Assembly: GCF_023264855.1 (NCBI RefSeq)
Contig: NZ_JAHFUW010000010.1
Coordinates: forward strand, 33,790-97,789
Direction of reading: 5' to 3'
DNA from: Herbiconiux sp.
Lineage (GTDB): Bacteria; Actinomycetota; Actinomycetes; Actinomycetales; Microbacteriaceae
Length of the DNA stretch: 64,000 nucleotides
In this document: positions 9,887 to 18,691 of the stretch, piece by piece
Layout: the number at the start of each line of letters is the position of its first letter
How positions within the stretch are numbered: position 1 is the first letter of the stretch
Program-made: the position numbers and the translations under genes
Notes under the pieces: generated by a model
The model's input: the letters and a program-made list of their open reading frames with translations, nothing else
What the model was told of the DNA's origin: nothing
Database searches by the model: none

Positions 9887-10972
9887 ATGCCTGAATCTTG
9901 TGCTTTCTGCGGGTCGGTGGGGCCCCTGACCCGCGAGCACGTTTTCGGTCAGTGGGTGAGCAGGACTGGCTTGGATCTCGCTCCGATGCGTCATCACGCA
10001 GGCCCGTTGAATGCTCTGCCGCGCGACATGGGGGAGCAGCCCGCATTCCGGCTGACAGTGAAGAGCTTCTGCGCCTCTTGTAACAACGGGTGGATGAGCA
10101 ACCTCGAAACGGTCGCGCAGCGAGTGCTCACCCCGTTGATCCTCGACGAGTCCGGGACGATCGCGCTGGAAGATCAGGCGGCGATCGCAACGTGGGTGCA
10201 GAAGACCGCGCTGACAGCGATGCTCCTCTCCAGCAAGGAGCAGCGGGAAAACGGCTACGGGCTCGCCCCGTCGGAGTACAGGGCACTCTACGAGCGCCGC
10301 GAGCTGGTGCAACCGCTGGATTTCAGCCAGTTCTGGGTCGGCCGATTCGAAGGAGTCCAGGGATTCTCGGCTGTACGCGTCACGCCGCTGACAGTTCGCA
10401 TCCCAGGCTTTCCCGAGCCGCCGCGGCCTCAGGGCTACGCGATGACGATCGTCCTTGGAGCGCTCCTCCTGCACGGCGTGCGGTTCACCACTCCAGGTCT
10501 TCAGGCGGACTCGAAGACGGAGCTGGGGATGCCACCGTTGTGGCCGTCGGAAACGTCGTTGATGTGGCCGGCGGGGCAGACGTGCACGGAGAAGTCTCTG
10601 CTTGCTCTCGCGGATGGGGGGACGTTGCGTGCAACGGGTGGGGAGGTGCGACTGCAACCCTGGTCTCACGCAGCTCACCTGCCGCAGAGCGCCTTCGAGA
10701 ATGGTGCAGTCAAAGTTCCGGCGCTGTGCCGTAAGCACGACATCTACTACCCCGCGGCGCTTTTGCAAGAAGCGCAGCAGGGGCGGTTCTACGCATTCAT
10801 GACTTCGTGCGAGTGCAGTGCCTATCTGATCCATACGGATTCTGACCGCATCCGCTTCCGAGCCGCGGGCGAACCGGAAGGCATCGGGGCCATGTACGTG
10901 GACATGGTTGGCGACGAGTTCCTCATCGAGGACCATATCGGGGAGTTCGCCTGCAAGAGACTGCCCGCCTGA
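9887..10972 (+). CDS. HNH/zinc-finger-like protein of mobile elements, function unknown
   Basis: N-terminal CAFCGSVGPLTREHVFGQWVSR...CASCNNGWMSNLE Cys4/HNH-like pattern. Confidence 0.6.
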   Translation: MPESCAFCGSVGPLTREHVFGQWVSRTGLDLAPMRHHAGPLNALPRDMGEQPAFRLTVKSFCASCNNGWMSNLETVAQRVLTPLILDESGTIALEDQAAIATWVQKTALTAMLLSSKEQRENGYGLAPSEYRALYERRELVQPLDFSQFWVGRFEGVQGFSAVRVTPLTVRIPGFPEPPRPQGYAMTIVLGALLLHGVRFTTPGLQADSKTELGMPPLWPSETSLMWPAGQTCTEKSLLALADGGTLRATGGEVRLQPWSHAAHLPQSAFENGAVKVPALCRKHDIYYPAALLQEAQQGRFYAFMTSCECSAYLIHTDSDRIRFRAAGEPEGIGAMYVDMVGDEFLIEDHIGEFACKRLPA

Positions 10973-11015
10973 CGCGACCGGCAGCGCCAAGCGCGGGCAG
11001 GTGCACCTGCTGCAT

Positions 11016-14000
11016 GTGACGGTCTCGATGCGAGTGATGTCCGCAGGTGACGGCTACAAGTACCTCCTGCGTACGGTCGCCGCCGCAGACGGCGACAGGT
11101 CGTTCTCGACGCCCTTGACTCGCTACTACGCCGAGGCGGGAACCCCTCCAGGCCAATGGCTCGGGTCGGGCGTAGCGTCCCTCGGGAGCGGTCAGCTCGC
11201 GGTGGGTGATCGAGTGTCCGAGGCGCAGCTCCAGCTCCTCATGGGGATGGGCCGTGACCCGATCACCGGAGATCCCCTCGGGCTAGCGTTCCCGGCCTAC
11301 AAATCCACCTCAGAGCGGATCGAGGCGCGGATCGCAGACCTCGCCCCAACGATGTCTCCCGGTGCAATGGGAGACGCGGTCGCGCAAATCCAGGCCGAGG
11401 AGACCGAGCGCGGGACGCGACGGGCGGTGGCGGGCTTCGATTTCACCTTCTCGATTCCGAAGTCTGCATCCGTGTTGTGGGCGGTCGCGGATGCGGGGAC
11501 GCAAGCGTTGATAGGGGAGGCGCACCACACGGCGGTTGCGGAGGTAGTTGCATTCATGGAACGCGAGGTTGCAGCCACTCGCACCGGCGCGACCGCCGGC
11601 GACGGGGCCGTTGCGCAGGTCGATGTCACAGGCCTGGTCGCGACGGCCTTCGACCACTTCGACTCCCGTGCCGGTGATCCCCACCTGCACACCCATGTCG
11701 TCATCTCCAACAAGGTCCGAACCGCTCTCGACGGGAAGTGGCGGAGCCTCGATGGACGGCCGATGCACGCCGCCGTCGTCGCGCTATCCGAATTGCACGA
11801 GGCCGTGTTCGCCGACCACATGACCCGCACGTTCGGTGTCAAGTGGGAAGCCCGTGACAGGGGTCGTGACCGCAATCCCGCATGGGCGATCAGCGGCGTG
11901 CCGGAAGAGTTGGTGGCCGAGTTCTCGACTCGCGCCCGGCACATTGATACCGAGACCGACCGCCTCATCGCCGACTACGTGAGCAAACACGGCAGGCGGC
12001 CAGCCCCGGCGACGATCTTGAAGCTGCGCGCCCAAGCAACCCTCTCCACACGGCCCGACAAGGAGGTCCGATCGCTGGCTGACCTCACTACCGAGTGGCG
12101 GTCGCGCGCCACCGCCGTTCTCGGTCAGGACGCCACGACCTGGGCACGCAACCTCACAAACAACAACAGCCCGCTCCTGCTGCGCGCCGACGACGTGCCG
12201 CTGGAGAGCATCGAAGAACTCGGTACCGCGGTGGTAGAAATTGTCGGCGAGAAGCGGTCGACCTGGCGGCGATGGAATCTGATGGCTGAGGCCTCGCGGC
12301 AGACGATGCGCTGGCGCTTCGCGTCCATGCGGGATCGAGAGGCGATCGTCGGGATGATTGCTGACGCTGCCGAACAGGCGTCGCTGCGGCTGACCCCACC
12401 GGATCTTGCCACCAGTCCAGCCGCGTTTCGCCGTGTTGACGGAACCAGCGTGTTTCGGCCCAAGCACTCGACCGTGTTCTCTTCCGAGCTGTTGCTGGCC
12501 GCCGAAGACCGACTGGTCGACCGCTCTCGCACGCTGACGGCACCCGCGGTCTCGGTGGGCTCGGTCGAGAAGATCACCTCTCGCCCCGACTCCGAGGGCC
12601 GGGTTCTGAGTGAGGACCAGGCCGACGCGCTCATGAAGATTGCTGTCTCTGGCCGGATGCTCGACGTACTGGTCGGCCCCGCTGGCGCGGGCAAGACGAC
12701 GGCGATGAATGCCCTGCGCCGCGCGTGGGAAGTCGAACACGGGACAGGGTCCGTGGTCGGGCTCGCGCCGTCCGCGGTGGCCGCGCAAGTGCTGGCGGAC
12801 GATCTTGGCATCCAGACCGAGAACACGGCGAAATGGTGGCAGAACCACCTTGTGCACGGGACCTCGTTTGACGCAGGTCAGCTCGTCATCATCGACGAGG
12901 CGTCGCTGGCTGGCACCCTGTCCTTAGATCGGATCACGCACCTGGCTGAGCGGGCAGGAGCGAAGGTGTTGCTGGTCGGCGATTTCGCCCAGCTCCAGTC
13001 CGTAGACGCAGGCGGCGCGTTCAATCTCGTGGTGGCCGACCGGGACGAAGCGCCGGAGCTGGTTGACGTTCACCGCTTCACGAACGCGTGGGAGAAGTCA
13101 GCATCGCTGGCTTTACGGCACGGACGTACGGAGGTAATCGGCACCTACCTCGACCATGACCGCATCCGAGGCGGTGAGGCCGATCTGATGACCGATGCCG
13201 CCTACTCGGCATGGCGAGCCGACAGAGATATAGGACTGGCATCGGTGCTGGTCGCGGAGACCCGCGACCAGGCGACCGCGCTCAATACCCGCGCCCGCGC
13301 AGACCTCATTCTCGACGGCACCTTGATGCCAGGCCCAGAAGTCGAACTCGCTGACGGGACGATGACCGGCGCGGGGGACACGATCATCACCCGCCGCAAC
13401 GACCGCAGACTGCGCAACGGCAAGGACTGGGTCCGCAACGGCGACACCTGGGCCATCAACGACGTCCGCGACGACGGGTCGGTCACCATCCGCCGGACTG
13501 GACGCCGCTTCGGCGGGGCGATCGTGCTTCCGGCTGCCTACGTGGCTGAGCACGTTGACCTCGGCTACGCAGTCACGGCCCATCGTGCACAGGGCATCAC
13601 CACCGATACCGCGCATGTCTTGGTGGAGCCGACCACGACGAGGGAGAACTTCTACGTCTCGATGACCCGCGGCAAGCGTTCCAACCACGCATATGTGGTC
13701 CTCGACCGAGCCGACGACGGCCACGCCGCCCCGCACCCGGGCGACAACCCCGATGCCACAGCACGTTCCGTGCTCTACGGCGTCCTGCAACACGTCGGTG
13801 CCGAGCTGTCCGCGAACGAGACCATCACCAACGAACATGAACAGTGGGGCTCGATCGCCCAGATCGCCGCGGAGTACGAGACCATCGCGGCGGCCGCCCA
13901 ACGAGACCGCTGGGCCACTCTCATCCGCGACTCTGGTCTCACCGACGATCAGGCAAGCTCTGCTGTCGACTCCGATGCATTCGGGGCTCTGACTGCCGAG

Positions 14001-14567
14001 CTACGCCGGGCCGAGGCAAACCATCACGACCTCGACCGCTTGCTCCCGCGTCTCGTGGCCGCGCGGGGATTCGGTGACGCCGACGACATCGCCTCGGTCC
14101 TCCACCACAGGGTGGCGCGGGCAACCGCACGGCCGGCACGCTCGGGCCGCGTACGCGAGGCACCGCGGCTGATTGCCGGACTTGTCCCGGCTGCGAGCGG
14201 TCCCATGGCCGACGACATGCGCCAAGCACTCGACGAACGACGCGATCTGATCGAACAGCGAGCCGATGCCGTGCTCGACAGCGCCCTGAACGATGGGGCC
14301 ACGTGGACGAAAGCTCTCGGCTCGCCACCTCGCCCGCAGGCGAAGCGACAGGCCTGGTTCAGAAACTCCCGCACTGTGGCCGCCTACCGCGACCGATACG
14401 GCATCACCGACGACACTCCTCTCGGCCCCACCCCGGTGGCGACCGCGCAGAAGATCGATGCCGCCCGTGCGAAGGCGGCGCTCGACGGGGCACGTAGTGT
14501 CACAGCCGGCCAAGAAGAGGCGCTGGGGCGGCAACGTGGACGCGAGCCGTTGGGCCGTTCGTTCTGA
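11016..14567 (+). CDS. MobF-type conjugative relaxase-helicase (TraA/TrwC-like)
   Basis: GDGYKYLLRTVAAADGDRSFSTPLTRYYAEAGTPPGQWLG; HFDSRAGDPHLHTHVVISNKV three-His motif; helicase Walker A VGPAGAGKTTAMNAL; AVTAHRAQGIT. Likely start GTG 11016 or ATG 11028. Confidence 0.93.
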   Translation: MTVSMRVMSAGDGYKYLLRTVAAADGDRSFSTPLTRYYAEAGTPPGQWLGSGVASLGSGQLAVGDRVSEAQLQLLMGMGRDPITGDPLGLAFPAYKSTSERIEARIADLAPTMSPGAMGDAVAQIQAEETERGTRRAVAGFDFTFSIPKSASVLWAVADAGTQALIGEAHHTAVAEVVAFMEREVAATRTGATAGDGAVAQVDVTGLVATAFDHFDSRAGDPHLHTHVVISNKVRTALDGKWRSLDGRPMHAAVVALSELHEAVFADHMTRTFGVKWEARDRGRDRNPAWAISGVPEELVAEFSTRARHIDTETDRLIADYVSKHGRRPAPATILKLRAQATLSTRPDKEVRSLADLTTEWRSRATAVLGQDATTWARNLTNNNSPLLLRADDVPLESIEELGTAVVEIVGEKRSTWRRWNLMAEASRQTMRWRFASMRDREAIVGMIADAAEQASLRLTPPDLATSPAAFRRVDGTSVFRPKHSTVFSSELLLAAEDRLVDRSRTLTAPAVSVGSVEKITSRPDSEGRVLSEDQADALMKIAVSGRMLDVLVGPAGAGKTTAMNALRRAWEVEHGTGSVVGLAPSAVAAQVLADDLGIQTENTAKWWQNHLVHGTSFDAGQLVIIDEASLAGTLSLDRITHLAERAGAKVLLVGDFAQLQSVDAGGAFNLVVADRDEAPELVDVHRFTNAWEKSASLALRHGRTEVIGTYLDHDRIRGGEADLMTDAAYSAWRADRDIGLASVLVAETRDQATALNTRARADLILDGTLMPGPEVELADGTMTGAGDTIITRRNDRRLRNGKDWVRNGDTWAINDVRDDGSVTIRRTGRRFGGAIVLPAAYVAEHVDLGYAVTAHRAQGITTDTAHVLVEPTTTRENFYVSMTRGKRSNHAYVVLDRADDGHAAPHPGDNPDATARSVLYGVLQHVGAELSANETITNEHEQWGSIAQIAAEYETIAAAAQRDRWATLIRDSGLTDDQASSAVDSDAFGALTAELRRAEANHHDLDRLLPRLVAARGFGDADDIASVLHHRVARATARPARSGRVREAPRLIAGLVPAASGPMADDMRQALDERRDLIEQRADAVLDSALNDGATWTKALGSPPRPQAKRQAWFRNSRTVAAYRDRYGITDDTPLGPTPVATAQKIDAARAKAALDGARSVTAGQEEALGRQRGREPLGRSF

Positions 14568-14720
14568 TCGCCGGCCCTTCCCGGTGTCGCCGCGAAGTCG
14601 TATCGTAGATGTCGAGGCGGCCTCTATATTGGCGCTGTCGCTCCTCGCGACAGTATGACCTTCCCGGCAACGGGCAGTCCTTTCAGGTTCTTGTCGCCGA
14701 ACCCTTGAAGAGGACTGTCC

Positions 14721-15062
14721 ATGTTCCGAATCATCTGGGCCATCAGCGTCCGCACCCGGTACTTCCTGCGCCGCTACATGCCCACCAACATCCTGCTCGA
14801 CGCCATCCGCACCAGACGCGGCCTGCGATGGGGAGTCCCAGCGATGGCGCTGGCGATCCCGTACCTGTACGCCGCGAGCATCAGCGCACAGCTCGCTGAA
14901 GGTGGCGGTCCCGGGTGGCTGCACCTCTTCGTGATGCTGTTCATCTGGAACGCGCTGAAGTTCGCCTTCATCGGGCCCATCAGCCTCGCCCTGCTGATTC
15001 GTGTTCGCCTCAAGGAGGACTCACGCTCACATCGTGCCGTGGATGTCGGCGCGGCTCAGTAG
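14721..15062 (+). CDS. Small membrane protein following relaxase
   Basis: 113 aa with two hydrophobic segments; sits directly downstream of the MobF gene. Confidence 0.6.
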   Translation: MFRIIWAISVRTRYFLRRYMPTNILLDAIRTRRGLRWGVPAMALAIPYLYAASISAQLAEGGGPGWLHLFVMLFIWNALKFAFIGPISLALLIRVRLKEDSRSHRAVDVGAAQ

Positions 15063-15125
15063 CCTAATGACCGCCACCGGTAGGATTGGCGAAGGATGTC
15101 AGCACTCAACTGAGGGAGGCGAGAG

Positions 15126-16082
15126 ATGGCGCGCGCCGACCTGCTTCTTGACCTCGTTGAGGCCGAGCGTCACGGGGACCGTGATCGGTTCCGCACCCTC
15201 GTAGAAGCGGTGATCGCCGAAGAGCGTGCCAACCAGCACCACCTCGTGGCGGACCGTCTCTCTGAGCTGATTACCACGACCGGGCAAGGGCTTGTCCGCG
15301 ATGATCGCGCCACCGCGATTCGAGACCTGGTTCACGAAATCGTCCCCAGTCGTCGCCTCGATGACCTTGAACTCGCCCCCGTTCCACGGCGGGTCGTCAC
15401 AGAACTGATTGAGGAGCAGAAGCGCGCTGAGCTGCTCCGCAGCTACGGGATCGAACCTCGCAACCGGCTCCTACTGTCCGGCCCCCCGGGCAACGGTAAG
15501 ACCAGTGTCGCGGAGGCGATTGCTTCCGAACTGATGCTCCCCTTCTACGTGATTCGTTACGAAGGCGTCATGTCCAGCTTCCTCGGCGAGACAGCCGCCA
15601 GGCTCGACAACGCCTTCGAGTTCGCGCGCACGCGACGATGCGTATTGTTCTTCGACGAACTCGACACCATCGCGAAGGAGCGGTCAGATCAGCACGAGAC
15701 GGGCGAGATCAAGCGCGTCGTGTCCACCCTGCTGCTCCAGATCGACCGGCTCCCTGCGCACGTACTCTTCGTCGGCGCGACCAACCACAGCGAACTACTC
15801 GACCGCGCCGCATGGAGGCGCTTCCAGATTCGGGCCGAACTCGAACCCCCGAGCCGCTCCGAAGCAACGCGGTTCCTAGAACGGCTCGCCGCACGGCTCG
15901 GCGGTGACCTCGGCTTCGCTCCACGCACATTGGCAGACAAACTCGCTGGCGCCAGCTACTCCGAACTGGAAGAGTTTGCTCTCGACGTGCGCCGCCGAGC
16001 GGTGCTGGAACTGCCGGACAGCAACCTACGGCGGATTGTGCAAGAACGTCTTGAGCACAGGCGCGGTCAGGCCACTGCGTGA
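15126..16082 (+). CDS. AAA+ ATPase (IetA-like)
   Basis: Walker A LLLSGPPGNGKTSVAEAIA, Walker B RCVLFFDELDTI, GATNHSELLDRAAWRRF; GGGAGG SD before ATG; 4-bp overlap with downstream subtilase. Confidence 0.9.
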   Translation: MARADLLLDLVEAERHGDRDRFRTLVEAVIAEERANQHHLVADRLSELITTTGQGLVRDDRATAIRDLVHEIVPSRRLDDLELAPVPRRVVTELIEEQKRAELLRSYGIEPRNRLLLSGPPGNGKTSVAEAIASELMLPFYVIRYEGVMSSFLGETAARLDNAFEFARTRRCVLFFDELDTIAKERSDQHETGEIKRVVSTLLLQIDRLPAHVLFVGATNHSELLDRAAWRRFQIRAELEPPSRSEATRFLERLAARLGGDLGFAPRTLADKLAGASYSELEEFALDVRRRAVLELPDSNLRRIVQERLEHRRGQATA

Positions 16083-18691
16083 CCGCGGAGCGCCGACCGC
16101 TCCTGGCATTCGGTCCGCCAGTCGTCGCCGAACGGCCCACGCAGACTCCGCGAGACATGCCGCGCCTATCCAAACCCAGTGCGGGCAGGCAGGGAGAGCG
16201 GTTAGCGCCTCAATTCGGTGACCTGACCGCAGCGTTCGACGCCGAGCGGGTGCGTCTCTCCGCGGAAACCCCCGACGAAGTCGATCCGGCGCTGGTGGTT
16301 GTTTTCGACCTCGCAGGCAGCATCAAGGACTTCCGCAACGCGATCGACCAGATCGACGGCCTTGAGTTCCTGTCGGAGTTGCTGGGGGACCAATCCGATC
16401 CAGACGACGACTTCTACATGGCCGAACGGGAAGCTGGGCGCACGGACAAACCCATCACGCACTCCCTCTACCTCGTGATGTCGAACGCCAAGGCGATCGA
16501 AGAACTCTTGAGATTGTTCACCCTGTGGCAAGAGGATCCATCGGCCTCATTCGTGCACGGCCTTGGCAAGTTCAAGTCGGCGTTCCAACAGTTGACCGCG
16601 ATCCGACGATGGGGCCCAGAGGACCGCATCCGTGAGACAGGGCTACGCGAGCAGTGGCAGGAAACCCTCGACCTCGTCGGACAGTCCGTCAGCACGGTCA
16701 CGGTCGAAATCGAACTCTGGTACCGACGCGACGCGGTGCAGCGCGTCAGCGCCCAGACCCACATTGAACAAACCATCACTGCCAGCGGTGGACGGGTTAT
16801 CGACCAATCGCAGATCGGCGACATCGGCTATCACGCAGTGCTCGCGGAACTTCCTATCCAACAAGTTCATTCCGTACTCAACAATGGCGCGGAATCCATC
16901 CGACTGCTCACAACCGACGAGGTCATGTTCGTCAGCCCGTTCACGCCCATGAGTGTCGCGCCACCTACCCTCGAACCCGTCGCCGAAGTTCGACTCCCAC
17001 CCGGAGATCGAGTGGACGGCCTACCACGCATCGCACTCCTTGACGGGCTTCCGTTTCCGAACCACGACGCCCTCGCAGGCCGGCTAGTGGTCGATGACCC
17101 TGACGGCCTTGCTGAGCGCTACCCGCTGTCATCACGCAACCACGGCACTGCGATGGCGTCACTCATCGTGCAAGGCGACCTCTCCATCGGCGGCGAACCG
17201 CTGGACCGCCCCTTGTACGTGCGACCCATCATGCGGCCCCACGAGTTTGCCGCAGGGTACGAGCAGATCCTCCCCAACAGACTCCTCACCGACCTCCTAC
17301 ACCAGGCCATCAAGCGCATTGTCGAGGGCGAAGGGGGAAGGGCAGCAGTCGCACCCAGCGTCCGAATCGTCAACCTCTCCATTGGTGCCCAAGCGAGAGC
17401 CCTCGTGAGAAGGATGAGCCCCGTCGGACGTCTGCTCGACTGGCTCGCCCACTCCTACAACCTGCTTTTCATCGTCAGCGCAGGCAACCACAGCGACCCG
17501 ATTATCATCCCCGCCGCGGCCCTTACGGATTCCGACGCCGCGCGGTCAGCGGCAACCCGTTCCGTCTACGACGCCGCGCTCCTGCGGGGCATCTTGCCCC
17601 CGGGCGACGCACTCAACGCACTCACCATTGGCGCTACTCACGAAGACGGACTCGGAGACATCGACGTGCCCGACACCGTCTGGGACATCACCCACCCACG
17701 CGCGCCGGCTCACTACGGTGCGACAGGTCCCGGTGTCGATCGATCCGTCAAGCCGGACCTCCACCACACCGGCGGAAGGGCGCTCTACACCCGCCCGATC
17801 ACCACGCCCGGTGACGAAACAGTCACCATCGAGCCGGCCCATACAGCAATCGCGGGCCCCGGCCTCCAAGTAGCCGCTCCCGGACGAGCGGGCGCGACCA
17901 ATAACACCGTGTTTACGGTCGGCACCAGCAACGCCACCGCATTGGTGACGCGCGAGGCGAGTCGCCTGTTCGACATCCTGGAAGCAGGCGCACCCGATGC
18001 TCAGGACGCAGCATTGCCCGATCCGCAATACCACCCACTGCTCGTACGCGCCCTCCTTACCCACGCAAGCAACTGGGGCGACTGGGAACCGAGACTTCGC
18101 CGCGAACTTGGACTCAGCAATCAGCAGGCCCGCCGGAGCCTGACAGCGCTTCTCGGATATGGGCGGCTCGACGCCAGCCGGCTCGGAACCGCCGCAACAA
18201 ACAGAGCTGTACTCGTTGGCGGAGGACTGATCGCGCGGAACCAGCGCCACACGTACGACTTGCCGCTGCCGCGGTCTCTTCGCGCGCGAGCGGAGTGGCA
18301 CCGCTTCACGATCACCCTCGCATACATGGTTCCGACCGTGGGTCAGCTCACAAGGTATCGAGGTGCCAAGGTCTACTTCGCGACACCCGATACCAGCCTC
18401 GCCGGCGGAGACCGAACGGACGCTGAGCACAACGCGGTTAGGCGGGGGAGTCTCCAGCACGAGATCGTCCAAGGGACTCGAACGATGGTCTTCGGCGACG
18501 GAGACGCGTTCCCCATCCACGTCGAATGCATGGACGATGCCCAACGGCTCCGTGCAGGCAAGACCGTCCGGTACGCGCTCGTGGTCTCCGTTGAAACGGC
18601 CGAGGAAACTTCCACGACCATCCACGATGAGGTTCGCGCGCAGCTCCGGCAGCAGATTCGCGAGCGTGCCCGCGGGCGTGTGCAAAGTTGA
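16079..18691 (+). CDS. Subtilisin-like serine protease (S8; IetS-like)
   Basis: Catalytic D in RIALLDGLPFPNH (~17042), H in NHGTAMASLI (~17141), S in VGTSNATALVTR (~17927); GTG start overlapping AAA+ stop. Confidence 0.92.
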   Translation: MTAERRPLLAFGPPVVAERPTQTPRDMPRLSKPSAGRQGERLAPQFGDLTAAFDAERVRLSAETPDEVDPALVVVFDLAGSIKDFRNAIDQIDGLEFLSELLGDQSDPDDDFYMAEREAGRTDKPITHSLYLVMSNAKAIEELLRLFTLWQEDPSASFVHGLGKFKSAFQQLTAIRRWGPEDRIRETGLREQWQETLDLVGQSVSTVTVEIELWYRRDAVQRVSAQTHIEQTITASGGRVIDQSQIGDIGYHAVLAELPIQQVHSVLNNGAESIRLLTTDEVMFVSPFTPMSVAPPTLEPVAEVRLPPGDRVDGLPRIALLDGLPFPNHDALAGRLVVDDPDGLAERYPLSSRNHGTAMASLIVQGDLSIGGEPLDRPLYVRPIMRPHEFAAGYEQILPNRLLTDLLHQAIKRIVEGEGGRAAVAPSVRIVNLSIGAQARALVRRMSPVGRLLDWLAHSYNLLFIVSAGNHSDPIIIPAAALTDSDAARSAATRSVYDAALLRGILPPGDALNALTIGATHEDGLGDIDVPDTVWDITHPRAPAHYGATGPGVDRSVKPDLHHTGGRALYTRPITTPGDETVTIEPAHTAIAGPGLQVAAPGRAGATNNTVFTVGTSNATALVTREASRLFDILEAGAPDAQDAALPDPQYHPLLVRALLTHASNWGDWEPRLRRELGLSNQQARRSLTALLGYGRLDASRLGTAATNRAVLVGGGLIARNQRHTYDLPLPRSLRARAEWHRFTITLAYMVPTVGQLTRYRGAKVYFATPDTSLAGGDRTDAEHNAVRRGSLQHEIVQGTRTMVFGDGDAFPIHVECMDDAQRLRAGKTVRYALVVSVETAEETSTTIHDEVRAQLRQQIRERARGRVQS

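Noticed and set aside
14721-15062. Sulfate permease
   Set aside because: Such small relaxase-adjacent proteins are sometimes labelled this way, but two TM segments in 113 aa do not support a transporter call.
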